Part shown: positions 9,027 through 18,576 of the stretch, piece by piece
Numbering within the stretch: position 1 is the stretch's first letter
Layout of the letters: each line of letters starts with the position of its first letter
Assembly (NCBI GenBank): GCA_947460255.1
Contig: CANHIS010000006.1
Location: 1-64,000, forward strand
From: Bacteroidota bacterium
GTDB lineage: Bacteria > Bacteroidota > Bacteroidia > M30B66
Direction: 5' to 3'
Length of the DNA stretch: 64,000 bases
Position numbers and translations under genes: made by a program
Notes under the pieces: generated by a model
Told to the model about the DNA's origin: nothing
The model's input: only the letters and a program-made list of their open reading frames with translations
Database searches by the model: none

Positions 9027-9941
9027 CTATTTTGCAACTAAAATATCTTTCAATGCTTCCTCAAGGTGTGAAAATCTGAATGTAAACCCCATTTGCTTGA
9101 TCCGGTGGTTCGAAACCTTGCTGCCTTCGAGCACCACAGCAGCCATTTCCCCGAAAAGGGCTTTTAGAACGAATGATGGAACACTGATCGGAAAAACGGG
9201 CCGATCCAGCACCTTAGCAAGCACTTTTGTAAATTCTCTATTGGTGCAATTTTCAGTTGCAGAAGCATTTATGGCCCCATAATATCGATTGTCGGAAATT
9301 GCATTGCTGAAAACTGTGCAGATATCGTCCAAATGAATCCAAGGCATTTGTTGCTTTCCCGTGCCGAGCGGAGAGCCAACATACCACCTAACTGGTTGAG
9401 CCATCTTCGGCAACGCTCCGCCACTTTGCGACAAGACAATACCAGTTCTAATCTTCACAATTCGTTGAGCTACCGGTTGAAAAAGATCTGCGGCATGCTC
9501 CCATTTTCTGCAGGTTTCTCCCATAAAATCGGAAGCAGCAGGTTCGGTTTCATTGTGGATGAGCGAATCCGTGTATGCTCCGTACCATCCAATAGCAGAT
9601 CCACTTATATAGGCTGTTAAGGATTGCTTTCGGCGCTTCAATGCCTCAAGAATAAGTTTGGCTGAATCAACACGGCTACTCAGGATTTCGGATTTTCTTT
9701 CGTCAGTCCACCGCTGATCGGCAATCCCAGCGCCAGCCAAATGAACAATCACCTCAACGTTATCCAGTGAACGTTCATCCAAATTGCCCTTTTTCACATC
9801 CCATGAAAAAACAGAATCGTAAGGTTGAACAGGCTTGCTAGTTCTGCTTAAAAGATGCAGCGTGTGACCTTGAGCCTTAAGCATTTGAGCCAAGCGAAGC
9901 CCAATCATGCCAGTTCCGCCAGTAATGAGAATTGTTGCCAT
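9027..9941 (-). CDS. TIGR01777-family NAD(P)-dependent epimerase
   Basis: N-terminal GGTGMIGLRLAQMLKAQGH Rossmann motif; YISGSAIGWYG; PWIHLDDI. Confidence 0.9.
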   Translation of the reverse strand: MATILITGGTGMIGLRLAQMLKAQGHTLHLLSRTSKPVQPYDSVFSWDVKKGNLDERSLDNVEVIVHLAGAGIADQRWTDERKSEILSSRVDSAKLILEALKRRKQSLTAYISGSAIGWYGAYTDSLIHNETEPAASDFMGETCRKWEHAADLFQPVAQRIVKIRTGIVLSQSGGALPKMAQPVRWYVGSPLGTGKQQMPWIHLDDICTVFSNAISDNRYYGAINASATENCTNREFTKVLAKVLDRPVFPISVPSFVLKALFGEMAAVVLEGSKVSNHRIKQMGFTFRFSHLEEALKDILVAK

Positions 9942-10655
9942 AATAGTCCAACGTTAGGAGAATCTGATTGTTTTAATATTGAACACCAAAGTAAGCAATT
10001 CGCTTATGAAGTCTATAAAAGAAGCATTATATCGGAAAATTGTAAAAGCCACTAAATAATTCAATTTTATTTTTTTCCCATGATTCCGTGTTTCATGGTC
10101 GACTTCAATTCACCAATCAAATTTAGAACTACGCAGATGATCGTTCTAATTGTACACTTTTTCGACAACCAAAAACCAAAGGAAGCCTCTTCTTTGCTCA
10201 ATATGCTGATCAGACTTAGTTTTCATCGATTTAATCTGTAAAAAAATTCGCCAGAAACCACCTAAAAACCAACTTCACTGTTGAAAACAATTATTGGAAA
10301 TCTGCTCAAAAAGGTATTGGGAAAACCCAACTATCCCCTTCCCAAGGGCAATCTAGTCCAATTTAAAACTCACCACAAGATTTAATCGGATATAAACGAT
10401 TATAACCGTTTCAATACACTGCAAATTTTTCAAGCATCTGTTATTAAGTATCTTACATTCATTTTAAAACAAGCTCCAGAACGCATGCAAAATGCATCAC
10501 GCTAATTTACAGCGACTTGAAATGAACAAGATCACTCGAAGCATTTATAAATTATTAATATTCAAACGATTCTGTGCGCAACAAAACTTTCAAATTTCAC
10601 CGTTCAACTTCAATTGTTTGCGCTGCACAAACTACTTTTCAAATAACTTTGCCAA

Positions 10656-10982
10656 ATGAACGAACCTCGCATCTACGACAAACACATCTTCATTTGCACA
10701 AATCAACGCCCTGAAAACGCTCCAAGGCCAAGTTGTGGAGAAGCACATGGAATTGAATTGGTGATAGCATTTAAAAAAGCAATCAAAGACAAAGCCCTCG
10801 AAATGCCAATCAGAGCTCAAAAAACTGGCTGTTTCGACTTGTGCGAGTCTGGTCCAATGGTGGTGGTTTACCCTGAAGCAGTGTTCTACAAGAACGTTCA
10901 AATCGAAGATGTTCAAGAAATTGTAGATGAGCATATTGCAGGCGGAAAGCCTGTTGAGCGTCTGCGTTACAAAAAGTCGTAA
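10656..10982 (+). CDS. (2Fe-2S) ferredoxin domain protein
   Basis: HIFICTNQR...CGEAHG...KTGCFDLCESGPMVVVYPE: thioredoxin-like ferredoxin cysteine pattern. Confidence 0.85.
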   Translation: MNEPRIYDKHIFICTNQRPENAPRPSCGEAHGIELVIAFKKAIKDKALEMPIRAQKTGCFDLCESGPMVVVYPEAVFYKNVQIEDVQEIVDEHIAGGKPVERLRYKKS

Positions 10983-11040
10983 TTGGTTTTAAAGTTTTGA
11001 AATCAACCTCAGAATAATTTTAAACTACATTTGGCGTTAG

Positions 11041-12522
11041 ATGCCCTTGGTGAGAAAAGTTTTTCAATTTCTATTGTTTGCCACGTTGCTGTCTGCCTTC
11101 CTTGTTAGTTGTAGGAAGGACGAGATTACAACCGATCCGAACGACAAACTAGCATTTTCGGATGACTCGGTGTATTTTGATACCGTATTCGTAACATTTG
11201 GATCTGTTACCAAGCGGTTTAGGGTGTACAACCAGAATGACGAGAAAATCAAAATCTCATCTATTCGCCTCGCCGGAGGAAACAACTCATTCTTCAGGTT
11301 AAACATCGATGGCGTTTCTGCCGATGAAGTAAAAGACATTGAAATAGATCCAGGCGATAGCATCTTCATCTTTGCAGAAGTAACCATCGATCCAAACAAT
11401 GAATTAAACCCTTTCGTAGTTACAGATAGTGTTGTTTTTGAAACCAATGGAAATATCCAAGATGTTCAATTGGTTGCCTACGGCAGAAATGCAGACTTTT
11501 TCCGACCGACAGTGTTTCCCACGAATGGCTTTCCAGATTATTCCGTGTTAAGTGCAAGTTCAACTTGGACAAATGAGAAGCCCAAAGTTATAATCGGTTA
11601 CTTAGTAGTTGACTCAGCACAAACACTTACTATAGAGGCAGGAACGCAAGTTTACTTGTACAACAATTCTGGATTGTGGATTTTCAAAAATGGAACGCTG
11701 ATCGTGAACGGAACATTGCAGGATTCGGTTGTTTTTCAAGGCACAAGAAAAGAAGTTTCATATCGAGAAACACCTGGTCAATGGGATCGAATTTGGATCA
11801 ATCAAGGCAGCGTCAACAATAAGATTAATCATGCTGTAATTAAAAATGCCAACATCGGAATTCAAGCGGAAGACGTGCTGGAACTTGGAGCTGCTACACA
11901 AGGCAAACTCACAATTTCGAATTGTAACATACGCAATATGAAGGCCTTCGGAATGTACGGCGTGGATTATAACATCGAAGCTTGGAACAATGTCATTAGC
12001 AATTGCGGTGCGTATGCAATCTCTTTGATCCGAGGAGGTGAGTATAGATTTCGACATTGCACAGTGGCCAATTACTGGAATGAATCTGTGCGAGCTGAAC
12101 CATCAGTTTTCTTGAGTAATGCTCAACGAAGAGGCGACAACTCGGTAGTGGTTTCAGACATGAATTTCAGCTTTTTAAACGGTATTGTAGATGGAAGTGT
12201 ACAAAGTGCCAATGAGCTTGAAGTGAGCAGTTTGCCAGATGCGCAATTCAACTGGTTATTCAAAAACAGCTTGTTAAAAATCGACAATCCCGACATTAAC
12301 ACCAACGATGCGACACACTTCGTGAACATGCGTTTTAATGAAGATCCTGGTTTTGAAAATGCTTCGAATCGAAACTACAAACTCTCAGCTACGTCGGTGG
12401 CCAGAAACTGGGCTTCTCCCGACCATGTGAATGCAGCTCCAGCAATTCCTACTGATATTCTGGAAACCAATCGACTTGCTGATGAAGCACCCGATGCAGG
12501 GGCTTATGAGTTTATTCCATAA
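11041..12522 (+). CDS. lipoprotein with right-handed parallel beta-helix
   Basis: Lipobox FLVSC; LTIEAGTQVYLYNNSGLWIFKNGTLIVNGT repeats. Confidence 0.7.
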   Translation: MPLVRKVFQFLLFATLLSAFLVSCRKDEITTDPNDKLAFSDDSVYFDTVFVTFGSVTKRFRVYNQNDEKIKISSIRLAGGNNSFFRLNIDGVSADEVKDIEIDPGDSIFIFAEVTIDPNNELNPFVVTDSVVFETNGNIQDVQLVAYGRNADFFRPTVFPTNGFPDYSVLSASSTWTNEKPKVIIGYLVVDSAQTLTIEAGTQVYLYNNSGLWIFKNGTLIVNGTLQDSVVFQGTRKEVSYRETPGQWDRIWINQGSVNNKINHAVIKNANIGIQAEDVLELGAATQGKLTISNCNIRNMKAFGMYGVDYNIEAWNNVISNCGAYAISLIRGGEYRFRHCTVANYWNESVRAEPSVFLSNAQRRGDNSVVVSDMNFSFLNGIVDGSVQSANELEVSSLPDAQFNWLFKNSLLKIDNPDINTNDATHFVNMRFNEDPGFENASNRNYKLSATSVARNWASPDHVNAAPAIPTDILETNRLADEAPDAGAYEFIP

Positions 12523-12543
12523 AGTTTCAGATTGAGATTTGCC

Positions 12544-12551
12544 TATCTTTG
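12544..12551 (+). promoter_or_regulatory. Bacteroidota -7 promoter element (TATCTTTG) of pfkA
   Basis: Exact match to TAnnTTTG upstream of pfkA. Confidence 0.6.
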
Positions 12552-12627
12552 TGTTATTATAACACTTTATAGATTTCTATGACGAAAGTGAAATCGATTT
12601 CGGCAGAGAACATCCAACAGACTGAAA

Positions 12628-13602
12628 ATGAAACATATCGCTGTATTAACATCTGGAGGAGATGCTCCAGGAATGAATGCTTGTATTCGTGCAGTTGTTC
12701 GTACTGGACAGTTTCACAACATGCAGGTAACTGGAGTAGTTGCTGGTTATGAAGGATTGATCAATGGCGATTTTCGCGACATGGACTCCGCCTCGGTGGG
12801 TAATATCATCCAAAGAGGTGGAACAATCCTTAAAACTGCTCGAAGCAAGACATTTATGACTGAGGAAGGGCGAAAACAAGCCTATCAACACGTGAAAGAA
12901 CGAGGCATCGAGGGCATTGTCGTGATAGGTGGGGATGGTTCATTTAGAGGTGCTGATGTTTTTGCCACCGAATTTCCTGATGTTAAAGTGATTGGAATTC
13001 CAGGAACCATCGACAATGACTTGTTTGGAACGGATTTCACCATTGGATATGACACAGCCATCAACACTGTTGTTGAAGCGGTCGATAATATCCGTGATAC
13101 AGCATCTTCCCACAATCGCCTGTTTTTCGTAGAAGTTATGGGCCGAGATGCAGGACTAATCGCTCTTCGCAGTGGAATTGCCGTTGGTGCTGAAGCGATC
13201 CTCATTCCTGAAACAGAAACCCATATCGATAAGCTTATTGCCCAATTGGAACGTGGCTGGAAACGCCAGAAATCAGGGCACGTAATCATTGTAGCCGAAG
13301 GTGATGATGCAGGTGGAGCATTCAAAATCGCAGAAATCGTACAGCAAAAGTTCGACAAACTCGAAACGAAGGTGGCAATCCTTGGGCATATTCAACGTGG
13401 CGGGCATCCAACATGCATGGACCGCGTTTTGGCCACTCGACTCGGTTATGAAGCTGTTGAGGCTTTAAGATCGGGTAAAAATCGCATGATGGCAGGCCAA
13501 GTATCCGGTCAAGTAACGTTTACGCCACTATCACAAGCAGTGAAGCACATCATGGATGTGAACGATACGATCTTAAAAATTGCCGAAATCATGTCACTGT
13601 AA
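12628..13602 (+). CDS. pfkA: ATP-dependent 6-phosphofructokinase
   Basis: MKHIAVLTSGGDAPGMNACIRAVVR; GGDGSFRGA; PGTIDNDLFGTDFTIGYDTA; LGHIQRGGHPTCMDR. Confidence 0.97.
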   Translation: MKHIAVLTSGGDAPGMNACIRAVVRTGQFHNMQVTGVVAGYEGLINGDFRDMDSASVGNIIQRGGTILKTARSKTFMTEEGRKQAYQHVKERGIEGIVVIGGDGSFRGADVFATEFPDVKVIGIPGTIDNDLFGTDFTIGYDTAINTVVEAVDNIRDTASSHNRLFFVEVMGRDAGLIALRSGIAVGAEAILIPETETHIDKLIAQLERGWKRQKSGHVIIVAEGDDAGGAFKIAEIVQQKFDKLETKVAILGHIQRGGHPTCMDRVLATRLGYEAVEALRSGKNRMMAGQVSGQVTFTPLSQAVKHIMDVNDTILKIAEIMSL

Positions 13603-13734
13603 AGCTCGAATCACGCAATCTAAATATGTCGAACCAAATTGCAAATAGCTTGTTATTAGAAGATTAAACACATCTGGATATTTCGAAATAAGTTTTCGCC
13701 TACTTTTGCAGGCACAAACCTGATAAACACTCGA

Positions 13735-14835
13735 TTGAAGTTGAAAAAAGTTACTTTTAACAACGCTGATAACTCATTCTTCGAAACCCTAAAAAACGAA
13801 GTGAACGAGTACTTTGAATCAAAAAACAAGAAGCAAACAGGCGATTTCAGATTGTACCTGAAGACCTTCACCCTTATTCCAGCATGTTTAATCATCTATA
13901 CAGCATTGCTCACCGCGCAAATGCCTGTAGCATTGGCATTAACGCTCTGTTTAATTTTAGGGTTTTTTCTTGCTTGTATAGGCTTCAATGTGATGCACGA
14001 CGCATGTCATGGAAGTTACTCAGAAAGCAAACGACTCAATTACGCCATGGGCCTCACAATGAATGCCTTGGGCTCAAACGCTTTCATTTGGAAACAAAAG
14101 CACAACATCATTCACCATACCTACACCAATGTGGATGGCGTGGATGATGATATCGCGAAATCGCCCGTGCTTCGTCATTGTTTCTCACAACCATACAAAC
14201 CGATGCACAAATGGCAACACATTTACATGGTCCCTTTGTATGCTGTATCCTCAATACTTTGGGCGTTGCTTACCGATTTCGAGAAGTATTTCAAGAAGGA
14301 AATCAATGGCACGAAAATGAACCATTTCAATCTGCAAGAACACATCATTTTCTGGGTTACGAAGGTGCTATATGTGTTTTTTTACATTGCGTTCCCAATT
14401 TACATGGTTGGTGTTGGTCCGTTTTTGATTGGCTATTTCGTTGCCAATGCCGCAATGGGCTTAACTATGGCATTGGTGTTTCAATTGGCACACGTTGTTG
14501 AAACTACCACATTTGTCGACGCTTGGGAGCTTGAAGGCAAAATGACCATTCAAGATGCTTGGGCAATTCACCAGTTGCGTACCACCTCAAATTTCTCTAC
14601 AAATAGCAAACTTGTGTCGTGGTTTGTTGGAGGCCTAAATTTTCAAATCGAACACCACCTTTTTCCCAAAGTAAGTCATGTGCATTACCCTGCTATCAGC
14701 AAAATTGTGAAACGCGTGGCAGCGGAATATGGCATCAAATACAACAACATTCCTACGTTTACATCAGCAGTGGCGAGTCACTTTAAAATGATGAAAACTT
14801 TCGGAAGTCGTGAAAATGAATTGATCGCAGCTTGA
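13735..14835 (+). CDS. fatty acid desaturase (acyl-CoA desaturase)
   Basis: Histidine boxes HDACHGS, HNIIHHTYTN, QIEHHLFP; TTG start assumed. Confidence 0.92.
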   Translation: MKLKKVTFNNADNSFFETLKNEVNEYFESKNKKQTGDFRLYLKTFTLIPACLIIYTALLTAQMPVALALTLCLILGFFLACIGFNVMHDACHGSYSESKRLNYAMGLTMNALGSNAFIWKQKHNIIHHTYTNVDGVDDDIAKSPVLRHCFSQPYKPMHKWQHIYMVPLYAVSSILWALLTDFEKYFKKEINGTKMNHFNLQEHIIFWVTKVLYVFFYIAFPIYMVGVGPFLIGYFVANAAMGLTMALVFQLAHVVETTTFVDAWELEGKMTIQDAWAIHQLRTTSNFSTNSKLVSWFVGGLNFQIEHHLFPKVSHVHYPAISKIVKRVAAEYGIKYNNIPTFTSAVASHFKMMKTFGSRENELIAA

Positions 14836-15671
14836 TCGTTGTTTTCGCCATTTTTGCTGCAATAGTGCTTTTCTCTATTGCCTACGCATATTCAGATGGC
14901 GAGGATAACGCGTTTGCGCAAACAATTGACGAGAATGAGATATCTGGATTAGATGGATATTCGAAAATTTCAGAAATACCAGCGCCTGAAAAACTGCATG
15001 CATTTCTGCTCAAACAATTTGATTATTACCTACTTCTCAGCGATAGCGAAAAGTCCACTTTTAGAACTCGTTTAGAATTCCTCCTTAGGAGCAAATGGTT
15101 TATTGCCAAAGACGGTTTACATCTTCACGATGTGATGATCTTGTTCGTATGCGCATCGATGGTTCAACTTACCTTCGGTTTGAAGAATTTCGAATTTCCT
15201 CGTTTTAACAAAATCGCGCTTTTTCCCGACACCTTTTATTCTGGGATGATTGAACGAGAAGTGAAAGGATTAACGGTTTATCAAAGCGGTTTGGTGATTA
15301 TGTCGTGGCCGCATGCTTTTGATGGCTATAAAGACCCCAACGACAAAATCAACCTCATTTTGCATGAAATGGCACATGCTCTTTACCTCGATTATTTTGG
15401 TAACCGGAGGATGCTTTATGGTTTCGACGATTGGCAAGAAACGGCTTATCAGGAGTTTGAAAACATGGAAAGGAACGAAAATCATCCATTTTTACGCGCT
15501 TATGCGAGTACCAACATCCACGAATTTTGGGCAGTTTGCATTGAGCATTTTTTCGAGGCACCACAAGAATTCAGAAAGTATCTTCCAAAACTATACCGAT
15601 CGATGAGCAAAATCCTAAACCAAGATATCGCTTCGCGGATAGATCAGCTCAAGGCCGCTACAGCAGTTTAA
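14832..15671 (+). CDS. MtfA/M90-like zinc-dependent peptidase
   Basis: LILHEMAHALYLDYFGN (HExxH); C-terminal FWAVCIEHFFEAP; overlaps the desaturase stop. Confidence 0.8.
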   Translation: MIVVFAIFAAIVLFSIAYAYSDGEDNAFAQTIDENEISGLDGYSKISEIPAPEKLHAFLLKQFDYYLLLSDSEKSTFRTRLEFLLRSKWFIAKDGLHLHDVMILFVCASMVQLTFGLKNFEFPRFNKIALFPDTFYSGMIEREVKGLTVYQSGLVIMSWPHAFDGYKDPNDKINLILHEMAHALYLDYFGNRRMLYGFDDWQETAYQEFENMERNENHPFLRAYASTNIHEFWAVCIEHFFEAPQEFRKYLPKLYRSMSKILNQDIASRIDQLKAATAV

Positions 15672-15733
15672 AGCCGATGTTTTGCTTTGTCCTATTAAGT
15701 CTGATAAATGGCGATATCGATGGATGGATGGAT

Positions 15734-15753
15734 GGGCCATTAGGCCTGAAATC
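15734..15753 (-). repeat. REP-like palindrome 1 (GGGCCATTAGGCCTGAAATC)
   Basis: Same unit as the four palindromes 3' of the transposase, with two substitutions. Confidence 0.75.
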
Positions 15754-15843
15754 TTAAACGATCATATCGCTTTAATTTAGAACATTTAAATATTTTAGGG
15801 TCGTAATGACTATTTTCACATCAAACAAGACTTTTGTTTCTAT

Positions 15844-16305
15844 ATGCCTAATACATATACCCAACTCTATGTCCAATTTGTGTTTGCTGTGAAGGGGCGA
15901 CAGAATCTTATACATGAAACATTTAGAGATGAACTAGAAAAAATCATGTGCGGCATTGTCAACGGTTTGAAATGTAAGGCCATTTCAATTTATTGCAATC
16001 CCGATCATGTTCATCTTCTTGTGGGTATGTCTCCAGATATTTCGCCTTCAAAACTGATGGAGCAAGTAAAATCAAGCTCTTCAAAGTGGCTAAATGAAAA
16101 GAAATATATTCAGGGACGATTTGAATGGCAAAGTGGATTTGGTGCTTTTACCTATTCAAAATCACAGTTGAACAATGTTATAGGATACATCATAAAACAA
16201 CCACAACATCATAAAAAACAGTCGTTTAGAGATGAATATTTGTTATTGTTGGAGAAATTTGAGGTGCCGTTTAATTCAAAATATTTATTTGAATGGTATG
16301 AATGA
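15844..16305 (+). mobile_element. IS200-like Y1 transposase, candidate REP-associated tyrosine transposase (RAYT)
   Basis: HUH motif NPDHVHLLVG; Tyr helix NVIGYIIKQPQHHKKQSF; flanked by REP-like palindromes. Confidence 0.88.
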
Positions 16306-16325
16306 TATTTATCAATGACAATATT

Positions 16326-16348
16326 GAGATGTCAGGCCTAAAGGCCCT
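16326..16348 (+). repeat. REP-like palindrome 2 (GAGATGTCAGGCCTAAAGGCCCT)
   Basis: First 22 nt are the exact reverse complement of REP 5. Confidence 0.85.
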
Positions 16349-16382
16349 TGTTTGATTAAATGATCGAATGAATCTATAGATA

Positions 16383-16400
16383 TATCAGGCCTAAAGGCCC
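16383..16400 (+). repeat. REP-like palindrome 3
   Basis: TATCAGGCCTAAAGGCCC. Confidence 0.85.
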
Positions 16401-16439
16401 TTCAATCCCTGTAAAACATTAGCTAGAATGAGAATCATA

Positions 16440-16459
16440 GGGCCTTTAGGCCTAACATC
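16440..16459 (-). repeat. REP-like palindrome 4
   Basis: GGGCCTTTAGGCCTAACATC, inverted relative to REPs 2 and 3. Confidence 0.85.
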
Positions 16460-16491
16460 ATTGTAAAAAACTACCACAAATTGAATTTTGA

Positions 16492-16514
16492 GGGCCTTTA
16501 GGCCTGACATCTCA
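16492..16514 (-). repeat. REP-like palindrome 5
   Basis: GGGCCTTTAGGCCTGACATCTCA. Confidence 0.85.
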
Positions 16515-16588
16515 AATGATTACTGCGCTTAAATTTGAAACAATTACAGTGTTTTGTAACAACAATGACTTACCGATCGGTCATCAAG

Positions 16589-17866
16589 TTATTCAACCCA
16601 ATCCACCTTACCGATGTCTTTTCGGTAATAAATGCCTTCGTAGCAAATTTCATTGATGCTCTTGTAACTACGCGCTAAGGCGGCTTCTCTTGATTCACCT
16701 AAGGATGTAAACGCTAGAACTCGCCCTCCATTGGTAACCAATTGATCACCAACTTGCTTTGTGCCCGCATGGAAAACCAACTCCCCTTCTACTCGATCCA
16801 AACCGCTAATCGGGAAACCTTTCTGATAATCACCTGGATAACCACCTGAAACAACTACCACAGTTGCAGCATGTTGAGTACTGATTTTTGGTTGATGTGA
16901 ATTTAAAGTGCCATTGCCCACAGCTTCAAACAATTCCACTAGATCATTCTCCAATCTTGGAAGCACCACTTCAGTTTCAGGATCTCCCATACGGCAATTG
17001 TACTCAATCACGAAAGGCTCACCATGAACACTCATTAAACCAATGAAAACAAACCCTTTGTAATCGATTCCTTCGGCTTTCAAGCCATTCAAGGTAGGTA
17101 CGATGATTCGTGATTTAACTTTATCCATGAAAACATCGTCACAAAAAGGAACTGGAGAAAAAGCTCCCATGCCTCCAGTATTTAATCCAGTATTGCCTTC
17201 ACCGATTCGTTTGTGGTCTTTGGCTTCGGGTAGCAAAAAGGCTGAATTTCCATCAGTAAGTACAAAAACCGAACACTCTACACCTTTAAGAAACTCCTCA
17301 ATCACCACTACATTTCCAGCAGCGCCGAACTTCCCTCCGAGCATTTCTTCTAATTCTTGCTCTGCTTCTTCAAGTGTTTCCGGAATCACAACGCCTTTAC
17401 CTGCTGCCAATCCAGAAGCTTTCAACACAAACGGAGCTTCCATGGTGCGCAAAAATGCTTTCCCTTCATCCAGCGTAGCGGGAGTAAAACTCTGATAACG
17501 CGCTGTTGGGATCTGGTTTCGCATCATGAATGCCTTCGAAAAATCCTTGCTGCCTTCCAGCTGAGCACCTGCAGCGCTTGGTCCTATCACTGTTACCGAA
17601 TGGTGAGCATCAGAAGCTGCAAAAGCGTCCGAAATGCCTTTCACCAAGGGTTCTTCTGGTCCAACAACAACGATTGAAATTTCGTTGGAAGAAACAAATT
17701 GCTTCACCGCTTCAAAATCGAGCGGATCGATGTTGACATTTTCACCAAGTTTTGCCGTTCCAGGGTTTCCGGGAGCGATAAACAATTTAGTAAGAAGCTT
17801 GCTTTGAGCGATTTTCCAGGCGAAAGCATGTTCACGACCACCTGATCCGAGCAGAAGAATATTCAT
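16589..17866 (-). CDS. purD: phosphoribosylamine--glycine ligase
   Basis: MNILLLGSGGREHAFAWKIAQS; GPEEPLVKGISD; NCRMGDPETEVVLPRL. Confidence 0.97.
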   Translation of the reverse strand: MNILLLGSGGREHAFAWKIAQSKLLTKLFIAPGNPGTAKLGENVNIDPLDFEAVKQFVSSNEISIVVVGPEEPLVKGISDAFAASDAHHSVTVIGPSAAGAQLEGSKDFSKAFMMRNQIPTARYQSFTPATLDEGKAFLRTMEAPFVLKASGLAAGKGVVIPETLEEAEQELEEMLGGKFGAAGNVVVIEEFLKGVECSVFVLTDGNSAFLLPEAKDHKRIGEGNTGLNTGGMGAFSPVPFCDDVFMDKVKSRIIVPTLNGLKAEGIDYKGFVFIGLMSVHGEPFVIEYNCRMGDPETEVVLPRLENDLVELFEAVGNGTLNSHQPKISTQHAATVVVVSGGYPGDYQKGFPISGLDRVEGELVFHAGTKQVGDQLVTNGGRVLAFTSLGESREAALARSYKSINEICYEGIYYRKDIGKVDWVE

Positions 17867-17905
17867 GCTGCAAACTTCAGCTTTTTTATGCTGAACCGAA
17901 AATGA

Positions 17906-18574
17906 TTATCTGTTTTCGGAAATAACCCATGAAGCCAAAGCCAAATCGGCAGGATGCGTAATTTTGATATTCTCAGGATTTCCTTCAACCAACGAAACAG
18001 AAAAGCCTGCAGCTTCTAAAACAGAGGCGCAATCGGTAAATGATTCTTTAAATTCTTGATCGAAGGCTTCCTTCATCCATTCGTAACGAAAACACTGAGG
18101 GGTTTGTACCATTCGAATTGTCGAACGATCTAGCGCCTTGCTGCTAAAGTTGGCAACCACCCGAACCGATTCGCTCGAAGGCACAACAGGAATTGCAGCA
18201 CCAGCACGTGAAGCCTCCTCAAAGCACCGATGGATTGTTTCCTTTGAAACCAAAGGACGAACACCATCGTGTACGCCAACCAATCCGCCGTTTACGGCTG
18301 AAAGGCCATTTTTAACTGAATGAAAACGGGTTTCACCTCCAGAAACAACTTGGTGTGGCACGTCGAAACTATGCTCACTACACAATGTTTTCCAAGTAAT
18401 TAGATGTTCATCAGGCAAGACAACAATCAAAGATAATTCGGGCATAGCTGCCTGAAATTTTTCGATCGTGTGAATTAGAATCGGTCTTCCATCTACAAGA
18501 AGAAACTGTTTGGGAACAGAAGCCTTCATGCGGGTTCCGCTGCCACCAGCAACGATAATGACCGATTTCTTCAC
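17906..18574 (-). CDS. ispD: 2-C-methyl-D-erythritol 4-phosphate cytidylyltransferase
   Basis: IIVAGGSGTRMKASVPKQFLLVDGRPILIHTIEKF; VHDGVRPLVS; VQTPQCF. Confidence 0.95.
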   Translation of the reverse strand: MKKSVIIVAGGSGTRMKASVPKQFLLVDGRPILIHTIEKFQAAMPELSLIVVLPDEHLITWKTLCSEHSFDVPHQVVSGGETRFHSVKNGLSAVNGGLVGVHDGVRPLVSKETIHRCFEEASRAGAAIPVVPSSESVRVVANFSSKALDRSTIRMVQTPQCFRYEWMKEAFDQEFKESFTDCASVLEAAGFSVSLVEGNPENIKITHPADLALASWVISENR

Positions 18575-18576
18575 TT

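Noticed and set aside
12579-12628. Possible upstream start MTKVKSISAENIQQ before pfkA
   Set aside because: Out of frame with pfkA and runs into its coding sequence; no independent support.
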